DNA from: Gammaproteobacteria bacterium
GTDB taxonomy: Bacteria > Pseudomonadota > Gammaproteobacteria > Steroidobacterales > Steroidobacteraceae
DNA length: 64,000 nt
Assembly: GCA_021773365.1 (NCBI GenBank)
Contig: JAJFKF010000035.1
Span: forward strand, 1 to 64,000
Direction of reading: 5' to 3'
Shown here: positions 45,362 through 53,574 of the stretch, piece after piece
Numbering within the stretch: position 1 is the stretch's first letter
Layout of the letters: every line of letters begins with the position of its first letter
Translations under genes and position numbers: made by a program
Notes under the pieces: generated by a model
Told to the model about the DNA's origin: nothing
Databases searched by the model: none
What the model saw: the letters and a program-made list of their open reading frames with translations, nothing else

Positions 45362-46248
45362 TCCGCGCTACCCGTGAGACAACGGCCGGTCAGCGGTATC
45401 TCGATCTGCAGCGGGCGGCGCAAAGGAGCGAACGGCCTACTGACGAGCTGATTCAGCTCTACGCGCTGGAATGTTTTCTGGATCGCCTGACGCATTCGCG
45501 ATTTACAAAGCATTTTGTACTGAAGGGCGGGGTTTTGCTGGCGGCGCTGGGAGCGCGCAGGCCCACGCGTGATATCGATCTGGCCGCACGCGCCCTGGAT
45601 AACGACGCGCAAGCCATGCTCGCCGTTGCGAAGGAGATTGCCGCCATAACGGTGGATGACGGTGTTGTGTTCGACGCCGATGGTGCTTCCGCCGAAATCA
45701 TTCGCGAGGACAGGCAATACAGCGCGGTGCGCGTGAAGCTCACCGGAACCCTGTCCCGGGCGCTCATCCGGTTGCATGTCGATATAAACGTAGGCGATCC
45801 TATCTGGCCTGAGCCGCAGGAAGTACGGCTGCCACGATTGCTGGATGGCGTGCTGGCGATCCACGGTTACTCGGTGGAAATGGTGCTGGCGGAGAAAATC
45901 GTCACGGCGATCGAACGGGGCACTGAGAATACCCGCTGGCGTGATTTCGTTGATATCTATACCTTGGCGCACCAGCACGACATCAATGGCGGAATATTGC
46001 GGCAGTCACTTGCGCGAGTCGCAGAATATCGTGGTGCCACGCTTGTATCACTCCAGATCGTGCTTGCCGGCTATGCTGAAATCGCTCAACGACGATGGCT
46101 TGCGTGGGTCAAGAAGCAGCGCATCGAGTCGAATGTTCCAGCGGAGTTCTCGGTTGTGCTCGATTTCATCATTCGATTTTCCGATCCCGTCGTAGCTGAA
46201 GAGCGCACTGCGAAGAATTGGGATTCCACAGTCCGACGATGGGTATGA
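45358..46248 (+). CDS. AbiEii-type nucleotidyltransferase toxin
   Basis: 296 residues from GTG 45358, which overlaps the antitoxin stop. LKGGVLLAALGARRPTRDIDLAARALD is the nucleotidyltransferase core (GG and DID metal ligands), with VMVLAEK-like VEMVLAEKIVTAIERGTENTRWRDFVDIYTL as the AbiEii signature. AbiEii-type toxins transfer nucleotides to RNA and stop growth, giving phage defence or element stability. All core motifs look intact. Confidence 0.87.
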   Translation: MIRATRETTAGQRYLDLQRAAQRSERPTDELIQLYALECFLDRLTHSRFTKHFVLKGGVLLAALGARRPTRDIDLAARALDNDAQAMLAVAKEIAAITVDDGVVFDADGASAEIIREDRQYSAVRVKLTGTLSRALIRLHVDINVGDPIWPEPQEVRLPRLLDGVLAIHGYSVEMVLAEKIVTAIERGTENTRWRDFVDIYTLAHQHDINGGILRQSLARVAEYRGATLVSLQIVLAGYAEIAQRRWLAWVKKQRIESNVPAEFSVVLDFIIRFSDPVVAEERTAKNWDSTVRRWV

Positions 46249-46314
46249 TTTCAGTTTGACGGACTCAAATTTACTATTTGCGCGCTGAAAGGCGTGACGT
46301 TTGGTCTTTCCATG

Positions 46315-47265
46315 TTATTCGCTCACTTTCGTGGCAAGCAGTCCGTCATGCGTTTCCAGTGCATATTCGCCGGCTCCACTTGGCGTCGCGAGATATTCAT
46401 GGTGACACGGCAACAGCTTTGTCGGCAGCGGATTGGCGGCATCGGGGTTATGGATGACGGCCATCGGTTTCATGTTTCCAATCACCCAGGTCTCATCTAT
46501 ATCCACCGCCCACACTGCGCTGATCGGACGAAACGCGGGATCCAAAAAAGTATAGGCAGGGACGCCTGCGCCGCTCGGCTTCTTGATGATTGGGCGGTGC
46601 TGGTGCTCGGATCCCAGGGCCTTCAGGGTGGTTTGGTCGATCGTAACCTGCATTGGCCCGACCGCGAATACCGCTTCCACGGCACATGGATACTGGCTGA
46701 TGCCAGAAATCGAGGCGAAATGCGGTCCTCGCAGTAGACGGCCATTCACCGCGATTACGTACACGTCATGCGGGCCAACTACGCCCTTATCCAGATATCC
46801 CTTGATGCCTTTCCCAGGATTTCCCAGGAGTTTCTCGGCTTTCTCTTTGATGGCTGCTGTCCACCGAAGGAGAATGGCTTCATGCGGATAGCTGAATGCA
46901 CGGTTGAACGGGTGTGTCAGCCACTCTTCAGGAATCCCGGCAGCCTGAGGACATATCACCTCGATCCAGATTCGCTGACCTCCATGTTCGATGAGGAAAT
47001 CCGGCCCCTCATGTGAAGGCTTGAGGGGGAGACCTGCGACACGCAGTTCGTGCCCAAGAAGAATCTCCGATAGCTGTTGCCAGTAACGCGCTTCATCTCC
47101 AGAGCAGAGCTTGGTCACCAAGTCCCGGTCGCCGAGATCAAGATGGATGTGCTCGCTACACGCAGTCTCGAGAAACTTCCTCACCAGCACGGTGTTTGGG
47201 TGGTTCTCCGGATAGCGCGTCAATAGATGCTGCTGGACCTGTTGTAGCTGTGTTGCAGTTGCCAT
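46315..47265 (-). CDS. Protein of unknown function, possibly nuclease-fold
   Basis: 316 residues, no signal or membrane segment. HEGPDFLIEHGGQRIWIEVICPQ resembles the D...E-x-K core of PD-(D/E)XK nucleases, but the final Lys is not there (EVI). Other parts are GPHDVYVIAVNGRLLRGPH and AVWAVDIDETWVIGN. It lies convergent to the AbiEii gene inside the accessory region, which makes a defence or element-maintenance role possible. No family was recognised with confidence. No clear ribosome site precedes ATG 47265. Confidence 0.5.
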   Translation of the reverse strand: MATATQLQQVQQHLLTRYPENHPNTVLVRKFLETACSEHIHLDLGDRDLVTKLCSGDEARYWQQLSEILLGHELRVAGLPLKPSHEGPDFLIEHGGQRIWIEVICPQAAGIPEEWLTHPFNRAFSYPHEAILLRWTAAIKEKAEKLLGNPGKGIKGYLDKGVVGPHDVYVIAVNGRLLRGPHFASISGISQYPCAVEAVFAVGPMQVTIDQTTLKALGSEHQHRPIIKKPSGAGVPAYTFLDPAFRPISAVWAVDIDETWVIGNMKPMAVIHNPDAANPLPTKLLPCHHEYLATPSGAGEYALETHDGLLATKVSE

Positions 47266-47430
47266 GTGTGCGGTCGCCAGGGAATTGGGCTAGACGCGGT
47301 TCTATGGTGTCCCATTACAGCCACGGGTCCATGCGATTTCGCATCACCTTCTCTCGGAATAGTGTATCCCTCAGCTTTCTTTCTTTTTCTTTGAGCTTCT
47401 TTCTTAGCGCATACAAACCCAGCGAAGCCA

Positions 47431-47877
47431 GTGAAACTGGCCGAGCCGGTGGAAACCTTCGCCATCGACATCAATGACATCCGCGACGATTCCGCCACCA
47501 TCAACGTGTCGTGGGAGCATGTCCGCGTGCCCGTGAAGCTGCAACTCGACCTCGTCGGCCCGCTGACGGCGCAGATCAGGATGGCAATGGCCGGCGCAGG
47601 CCGCAAGCCCTATACACAGGCTGCCGGCTTCTACCTCGAACACGATATCGACCTGCCGCAGGCGCTGCAGTGGACCGAGACAGCCATCGCCGAGAAGGCC
47701 GCGCCCAACAACCTCCACCGCAAGGCGGAGATCCTGGCGAAGATGGGTCGGAAAGACGAAGCCCTGGCCGCGGCGCGCCAGTCGCTGGAGATGGCCAGAC
47801 AAACACCGGGCGGCATCGGCACGGAATACACCACGCTGAACCAGCAGCTGATTCGGCGTCTGGGCGGGGCGAAGTAG
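47431..47877 (+). pseudogene. 5'-truncated DUF2911 protein fragment
   Basis: 148 residues match the C-terminal half of DUF2911 proteins: PVETFAIDINDIRDDSATINVSWEHVRVPV, then FYLEHDIDLPQALQWTETAIAEK and HRKAEILAKMGRKDEALAAARQS. Full-length members are about 280 residues with a signal peptide; here neither is found upstream, and the frame runs into a T/C-rich stretch without homology. The apparent start is an internal GTG. It is probably a remnant left by rearrangement. Confidence 0.6.
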
Positions 47878-47961
47878 CAGAATTGTGTCTGCGGCTGCAT
47901 CCAGCCGCCGATTTCACGCGCCTCGATCATGCACCAAACTTAGGGGTATTCCAGGGTCGCC

Positions 47962-48960
47962 CTAGCGGGAGCGGATGAGGAAACCCGTGCCGTCCTTCTT
48001 GATCACCAGCGACTCATCCCGCCCCAGGAACAGCATCAGCGACTGCGGGTCGTCGGCGTTGAAGATGCCGATGAGCTGTTTGTCCCGCGCCCGGCCCTCC
48101 ACGTGGATCTGCCCGAGGTTGTAGCGGTTGAACTCCGCGGCCACCTCGGCCAGCGTGTCATCGCGGAACACCAGCCGGCGCTGGCGCCAGGCTACGGCGC
48201 TGACTACGTCGGCGTCAGGATTGCGTCGCACGGCGTCGATCGTGATGCGGGCTTCTTCGCCGCCGGTCAGCCGCTCGCTGGACCTTCCATTACCCGCCTT
48301 CACGAGCCCCTCGAGCACGGACACCGTGGTCCTGTCGCGCCGGCGCTGAACATTGAACCGGGTGCCCAGTACCTGCACGGTGGCGCTGTCGGTGGCGACC
48401 TGGAACGGACGTGCTGCGTCGGGCTGCACGACGAACAGCGCCTCTCCATCCAGCAGCCGCACCTGACGGGACCGGCCGGAGAAGGTCACCTCCGCGCGGG
48501 ACAGCACGTTCAGGTGCAGCGTGGAGCCGTCGGCGAGCTTGAAAGAGCGCTGCTCGCCGGTGGCGGTGGTGTACGTGCGCGAGGCGCCCAGATAGGGCGC
48601 GGCCTGCCAGGCGAGCGCTAGCACGGCGATGAAGATGGCGATGCCGGCTGCCAGTCGCCAGTGACCGAGGGTGCTGCGCCAGCGCTCGGTGGGCTGGGGC
48701 TGCACGAGCGGGGTGGGCGCCTGCGCGGCGTGGCGGCGAAGCTCTTCCAGATCCAGACCGATGCGCCGCTGCGGGTCCATGCCGTCGAGCCGGCGGTATT
48801 CCTCGGTGACGTACAGGAACTCGCGCACATGGCGGGAGGACTGCTGCAGCCACTGGAAGAACGCTGCGCGCGACTCGTGGCTGTCGTTGTCCTCCAGCTG
48901 CACCAGCCAGTCGGCGGCCTCTTCGGTCAGACGCGTTTCGTTCTGTTGCGCTGTGTTCAT
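47962..48960 (-). CDS. FecR-like transmembrane anti-sigma/regulator, module 2
   Basis: 332 residues. N-terminal AADWLVQLEDNDSHESRAAFFQWLQQSSRHVREFLYV fits the FecR anti-sigma part. A transmembrane segment is at about 104-123. The periplasmic part has FKLADGSTLHLNVLSRAEV, RLLDGEALFVVQPDAARPFQV and VQVLGTRFNVQRRR, ending in an STN-like tail (EVAAEFNRYNLGQIHVE, IGIFNADDPQSLMLFLGR). ATG 48960 overlaps the sigma gene stop (ATGA). It should control the sigma factor encoded just upstream. Confidence 0.86.
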   Translation of the reverse strand: MNTAQQNETRLTEEAADWLVQLEDNDSHESRAAFFQWLQQSSRHVREFLYVTEEYRRLDGMDPQRRIGLDLEELRRHAAQAPTPLVQPQPTERWRSTLGHWRLAAGIAIFIAVLALAWQAAPYLGASRTYTTATGEQRSFKLADGSTLHLNVLSRAEVTFSGRSRQVRLLDGEALFVVQPDAARPFQVATDSATVQVLGTRFNVQRRRDRTTVSVLEGLVKAGNGRSSERLTGGEEARITIDAVRRNPDADVVSAVAWRQRRLVFRDDTLAEVAAEFNRYNLGQIHVEGRARDKQLIGIFNADDPQSLMLFLGRDESLVIKKDGTGFLIRSR

Positions 48961-49487
48961 CGTTCCCGCTCCATGGTGCGGCACATCGCCACGCCGCGGG
49001 CGATGTACTTCTTCACCGTGTGTACCGACACATCCATCGCCTTTGCGATCTCTGGATAGGACAGGCCGTCGCGCTTTCGCAGCACCAGCGCGGCGCGCCA
49101 GGCCTCGGGCAGGCGCGCCAGCACGCGGTCGACCTCCTGTTCCAGGTCGAGCTGGTCCACGAGCTCGTCGGCGGGAAGGGTGTGCGGGCGCTCGGTCAGC
49201 GCATCGACGGTGGAGGAATCGAAGCTGACGCGTTCCTCGCGCACCCTGAGATTGAAGTCGTGCACCACGTTGGAAGCGACGCGGTACAGATATGCCTGCG
49301 GCTGGCGCACCACTTCCTCGGGCGGGAAGCGCAGCAGGCGCAGGTACACTTCCTGCGCCAGGTCATTGGCGGCCTGGGCCTCACGCACATGGCGGCGCAG
49401 GAAACGCCGCAGTTCCGGGCGGTACTGCTCGAAGGCGCCGGCGCTCCGGCCGGGTTTCGATGCGTGTTTTGAGAACGGATGCGGCAC
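48957..49487 (-). CDS. FecI-like ECF sigma factor, module 2
   Basis: 176 residues. Region 2 is ELRRFLRRHVREAQAANDLAQEVYLRLLRF, with AYLYRVASNVVHDFNLR after it. Region 4 is LPEAWRAALVLRKRDGLSYPEIAKAMDVSVHTVKKYIARG. It diverges from the TonB receptor gene across a 149-base gap that holds a 9-base inverted repeat. Layout differs from module 1, in which the three genes are collinear. Confidence 0.86.
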   Translation of the reverse strand: MPHPFSKHASKPGRSAGAFEQYRPELRRFLRRHVREAQAANDLAQEVYLRLLRFPPEEVVRQPQAYLYRVASNVVHDFNLRVREERVSFDSSTVDALTERPHTLPADELVDQLDLEQEVDRVLARLPEAWRAALVLRKRDGLSYPEIAKAMDVSVHTVKKYIARGVAMCRTMERER

Positions 49488-49541
49488 TGCGATTGTCCGG
49501 GCGGTTTCCTCGTAAAACTGAATGACCGGTTGGCGAGACGG

Positions 49542-49575
49542 TTTTGGGTATGGTTCGAATCCAGCGTACCCAAAA
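49542..49575. promoter_or_regulatory. Inverted repeat in divergent promoter region, module 2
   Basis: TTTTGGGTA (49542-49550) and TACCCAAAA (49567-49575) are perfect inverted repeats 16 bases apart, between the sigma gene and the receptor gene. They could be an operator or two divergent sigma-recognition elements. A comparable but different repeat lies in the module 3 gap. Confidence 0.4.
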
Positions 49576-49636
49576 TGCCGCCCGCCGCCGGTCTACTCCC
49601 ACCATGACGAGTATCATTCATTGGGGAGTGTAAACG

Positions 49637-52600
49637 ATGAGCCCACTGCAACATGTTATCTGCGCGGCTCTGGTGAGCCTGCTGGCGAATCCGGGAATCG
49701 CATCCGCCGAACAGGCTCCGGAGACGCCCGCGCGCAAGATGGTCTTCAACATCGCCGAACAGCCGCTGGGAGATGCGCTGCGGCGGTTCGGCGAGCAGAC
49801 CGGGCTGCAGGTGGTGCTGTATTCGCAGATCGGAAGGGGGCTGAAGGCGCCCCGGGTGGCGGGGGATCTGACACCGCGGGTGGCGCTCGACCGGCTGCTG
49901 GCGAATACGGGGTTGAAATACGAGTATCTCAATGCGTCCACCGTGGCCATCAGCGACGGGAAGGCGGGGGACTCCTCTTCGACGCGCGCTCCCGCCGATC
50001 AGATGCGGCTCGCAGTCCGGGTGGAAGATGGACCGCAGGCGCAAACCGCCGCCCCGGGACCGAAGGAGAAGGCGGATGTGGTGGTCGAAGGGGAGCGCGA
50101 CCGGCCGGCGCCGTTCAGTACGGCCAACCTGGATCTGACCCGCACCGAGGACGATGCCCTGCCGTTCCAGGTCTTCGAAGCCAGGGACATCGAACTCTCC
50201 GGCGCTTCGGACCTGCAGGAGTTTCTCCAGAATCGGTTGCCGCAGAACTTCTCCGCGGTTTTCGGTGAGTCGGATGATACGGCGGACGTCAAAAGCGACG
50301 CTCGCAGAGGTCAGGTGGATCTGCGCGGCTGGGGCGCCGACGAAACCGTGTTTCTGCTCAACGGCCGGCGCATGCCCGCCCAGTATCAGATAACAGATAG
50401 CCATGGCGTCAATGCCACCCCCGATCTGCGGGGCATCCCCCTGGGTTCGATCGAGCGCATCGAGATTCTCTCCTCCGCCGCCAGCGCCATCTACGGTGCG
50501 GGCGCCACTGGCGGGGTGATCAACATCATCACTCGCCAGGACTTCAAGGGCGGGCAGCTGGCGGTGGATTACCAGACCCCCGCGGACACGCACGCGCCCC
50601 GGCGCAGCGTGAACCTGAGCTACGGCATGGCGCTGCCGTGGGGACTGGGTCTGAGGCTGGGCGGCAGCTACAGCGACAGCGCGCCGCTGACTGCGGGGGA
50701 CCGCGCGGAGGTGTCCATCGCGCGCTGGCGGCAACTGGCCATGGAGAGAGATCCGGCGCGGGTGATCAATCAGGTGTCCGGAGATCCCTTTCGGACCAGC
50801 ACGGAAGTGACCGGCGCTACGCCAAATATCCGGGCCACCTCAACCAGCGGCAATCTCTTTTCCGGTCTTCCCGGAGCGCAGGCCTCCAACTACACCACCG
50901 TGCCGGCGGGCTCCACCGGCGGCAGCGCCCTTTCCGCCTATCAGCCCGGCGTCTATAACCTGGAGCTGGCGGAGGGCGCTGCGGGAATCGCTCTGTTCGC
51001 GAAAGATTCGACCCTGGGAACCGTAGCTTCGAATCGGACATTGAGTCTGGGCATCGACAAGCACCTGGGTGAACGATGGCGCTGGTCATTGGACGCCCGT
51101 TACACCGGGACCGAGAACGAAGGGACTGAGAGCGGGCAACGATCATTCAGTTCTACTGCTTCCCTTATGAGTAGGCCTCCGGTGCCGGCCGCCGCGCCGA
51201 CCAATCCCTTCAACCAGACTGTTCGGGTCAGCCTGGTGGACCCTAACCTGAATCGCGCGGAGCTGCGCGGGCGACAGCGCAGCGAGGGTTGGGTGCTGAG
51301 TTCCACGCTGCGAGGCGCGGTAGGCCGGTGGCGCGGTTTCCTCGATGTCAGCTATGCGGACTACCGGAGTCTGAATTTTTCGCAATCCTTCCTCGAGCCC
51401 GATGGCGGCTGGACCGCGGCCTTCCTGTCGGGTGCCTACAATCCCTTCGTGGATCCGCGTGTGGCCGCACCGGCGGCGCCCGGCTTCTACGAACACTACA
51501 TTGCAAGCCGAGGTTCCAGTGCCAGCGCCACCCGCACTTACCGAGCGGCCATCAAGGCTTCCGGCCCCCTGTTGAGCCTGCCGGCCGGCACGCTGCAACT
51601 GACGGCGGGCGTGGATGCGTCGCGCACGGATCGCTATCTCACCGAGTCTGACCATCAGTATCTGGACAGCCTGACCGGACAGCCCAGCGTTCCGTCAGGC
51701 GGCGCGTCGCCGCCTGCTGAGGACTTTTTGACTGCTCAGAGCGATCCATTCGTTATCGACATGTACGCCGGCTATGCGGAGGCCACCATACCGCTGTTGT
51801 CCGCCGCGCAGGGCGTGCCGCTGATGGAACGTCTGGAGCTGTTCGGTTCGGGTCGACTCGCTCGCAGGGTGACAAGCGGTATAGGGGCTCCGGGCGGTAT
51901 TCTAGGGCCTTCGGGCTTTATCACTGTGCCGCCGCCGGCTGTAAAGGCCAGCACCACCTCTTACCTTTACGCCTTCGGGCTGCGTTACGAGCCGGCGGAA
52001 GGCTTCGCCTTCCGTGCCACACAGAGCATCGGTTTCAAGCCCCCAGAGGTCTCCCAACTCGTCCCGGCGGCCGCTCCGCCGTTCTTACCCTTGACCGGCC
52101 TCAATGATCCGCTGCGGGATGGTTGGAGCGGCGTGCTCACGAATACGATGTACGTCACCGGAGGCAATCCCGGCCTGAAGCCCGAGACCACGGATTCGAC
52201 CAATTTCGGTTTGATTCTCACGCCTCGCCGGGTGCCGGGCCTGAGAGTGTCGGTGGACTACGTGGAAAGCGTGCGCAACGATGCGATCTCTAGTCTGATG
52301 GCGCAGAACGCGATCAACCTGGAGTCGGAGCTGCCCGGGCTCGTCCAGCGTGGAGCGCCGGATGGCCATCCCAGCGGTGTGGGGCCGATCACCTTCCTGG
52401 ACCTGCGTAACATCAATCTGGCCCAGATTGCCTCCAGGAGCGTGGACTTCTCGGTTGAGAAGCGGTGGGAGAACATCCACGGCGGCCGCCTGGTGTTGAG
52501 GGCAGCGGCCAGCCGAAACATCAGCTTCAAGGTACAGCTCACCGATATCGGTCCAGCGGTGGAGCAGGTGCGCAACCCGACCGGCGCCTTCTCCCGGCAG

Positions 52601-52975
52601 ATCGAATGGAACGGCAACGCCCAGGTGCGCTGGGAGGGTCCGCGGTGGAGCGTGGGGTGGAGCACACGTTACCTGGACTACCTCCTGCTGCCGCAGCCGC
52701 CGAACAATCCGACCCAATGGTTCCCGCTGCAGGGCAGCGACCGCGCGCCGCGGGCGCTGAACCACGATCTGAACGTGAGCTACCGCGCGCCGGCGGTGGA
52801 GAACCCGCGCGGCATGCAGGCGCTGCTCTCCGGCACTTCCATCACCTTCGGCGTGAGGAACGTCTTCGACCGCACGCCCCGCTTCTGGGCCCCCAGCACT
52901 GACCGTGGCATTGTTACCTACGACAGCATCACGGGCCGCAGCGTCTGGATGCAGCTGCGGCGGGACTTCAACTGA
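49637..52975 (+). CDS. TonB-dependent outer-membrane receptor with STN signalling domain, module 2
   Basis: 1112 residues: signal peptide to about 25, STN (about 35-110, MVFNIAEQPLGDALRRFGEQTGLQVVLYSQ), linker with PADQMRLAV and VVVEGERDRP (possible TonB box), plug (about 175-300, VDLRGWGADETVFLLNGRRM, YGAGATGGVINIITRQDF), then barrel ending SITGRSVWMQLRRDFN. Architecture and the PADQMR linker match receptor 1, so they are paralogues. FecR/sigma genes diverge from it. Downstream, after two gene fragments, lies a giant exported thioredoxin protein that may work with it. Confidence 0.88.
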   Translation: MSPLQHVICAALVSLLANPGIASAEQAPETPARKMVFNIAEQPLGDALRRFGEQTGLQVVLYSQIGRGLKAPRVAGDLTPRVALDRLLANTGLKYEYLNASTVAISDGKAGDSSSTRAPADQMRLAVRVEDGPQAQTAAPGPKEKADVVVEGERDRPAPFSTANLDLTRTEDDALPFQVFEARDIELSGASDLQEFLQNRLPQNFSAVFGESDDTADVKSDARRGQVDLRGWGADETVFLLNGRRMPAQYQITDSHGVNATPDLRGIPLGSIERIEILSSAASAIYGAGATGGVINIITRQDFKGGQLAVDYQTPADTHAPRRSVNLSYGMALPWGLGLRLGGSYSDSAPLTAGDRAEVSIARWRQLAMERDPARVINQVSGDPFRTSTEVTGATPNIRATSTSGNLFSGLPGAQASNYTTVPAGSTGGSALSAYQPGVYNLELAEGAAGIALFAKDSTLGTVASNRTLSLGIDKHLGERWRWSLDARYTGTENEGTESGQRSFSSTASLMSRPPVPAAAPTNPFNQTVRVSLVDPNLNRAELRGRQRSEGWVLSSTLRGAVGRWRGFLDVSYADYRSLNFSQSFLEPDGGWTAAFLSGAYNPFVDPRVAAPAAPGFYEHYIASRGSSASATRTYRAAIKASGPLLSLPAGTLQLTAGVDASRTDRYLTESDHQYLDSLTGQPSVPSGGASPPAEDFLTAQSDPFVIDMYAGYAEATIPLLSAAQGVPLMERLELFGSGRLARRVTSGIGAPGGILGPSGFITVPPPAVKASTTSYLYAFGLRYEPAEGFAFRATQSIGFKPPEVSQLVPAAAPPFLPLTGLNDPLRDGWSGVLTNTMYVTGGNPGLKPETTDSTNFGLILTPRRVPGLRVSVDYVESVRNDAISSLMAQNAINLESELPGLVQRGAPDGHPSGVGPITFLDLRNINLAQIASRSVDFSVEKRWENIHGGRLVLRAAASRNISFKVQLTDIGPAVEQVRNPTGAFSRQIEWNGNAQVRWEGPRWSVGWSTRYLDYLLLPQPPNNPTQWFPLQGSDRAPRALNHDLNVSYRAPAVENPRGMQALLSGTSITFGVRNVFDRTPRFWAPSTDRGIVTYDSITGRSVWMQLRRDFN

Positions 52976-53001
52976 GATCGTCCGGCGACCCCGGAGTCAT
53001 C

Positions 53002-53073
53002 TTATGTCAGAAATACCGCCCCCAGACCCAGCAGCGCGGCGAAACCGATTACGTCGGTGAAGGTGGTCAGGAC
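53002..53073 (-). pseudogene. C-terminal fragment of an MgtE-like Mg2+ transporter
   Basis: On the minus strand, 23 residues (VLTTFTDVIGFAALLG then LGAVFLT, stop) look like the last transmembrane helix of MgtE, which typically ends VTTVTDVxGFxxFLGLA. Sequence upstream of this (towards 53075) has no further MgtE match and belongs to the next, oppositely oriented fragment. It is too short to encode anything working. Identification rests on this one motif. Confidence 0.45.
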
Positions 53074-53560
53074 TGATCGCGTAGTGGCCTTGAGCGCCCG
53101 TCGCTACAGCCCGGTCGCTTCTCTTTATCCCCAGGCCTCGCTGCTCGATGGCCAGGGCAACACGGATGAAGCGCTGCGGTTCCAGCAGCTCGCGCCGGGT
53201 TTCTTCGCTGCGCAATGGATGGCCGATCCGTCGACCGAACTGCGCGTCAATGCCCGCTCGCTCGATATCGGTGGTGCGCCGCCGCCGCGCGGTGAGACAC
53301 GCCTGGTGTCGATGGCTGGCGCCGACGTGGCCAATGAATATCAGGTCGACCCGCAGCTGTCGCTGAACCTTCAGGCCCTCGCCACGGCGACGGCGGGCAA
53401 CTCCATCGATCCCACCCAGCCCCAGACCGATGACTTCAATGCAACCCTGCAGGCCGGCATGGGCTCGCTGCGGCTGTACTCCCTGTGGTGGTACGCGCTG
53501 CTGCTGGGCCTTCTGCTCTATCTGACCGAACTGGTCTATCGGCGCTGGCCTCGAACCTAG
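53057..53560 (+). pseudogene. C-terminal fragment of a membrane-anchored protein
   Basis: About 167 residues. It has a soluble part (ARRYSPVASLYPQASLLDGQG, LRFQQLAPGFFAAQW, VNARSLDIGGAPPPRGETRL) and one C-terminal transmembrane helix (SLWWYALLLGLLLYLTELVYRRW). The layout resembles the tail of large VWA/BatA-like membrane proteins. No signal peptide or start region is seen, and it abuts the MgtE-like fragment at about 53070, so it seems to be a truncation product. Family assignment is tentative. Confidence 0.4.
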
Positions 53561-53574
53561 GACCGGATGCACTT

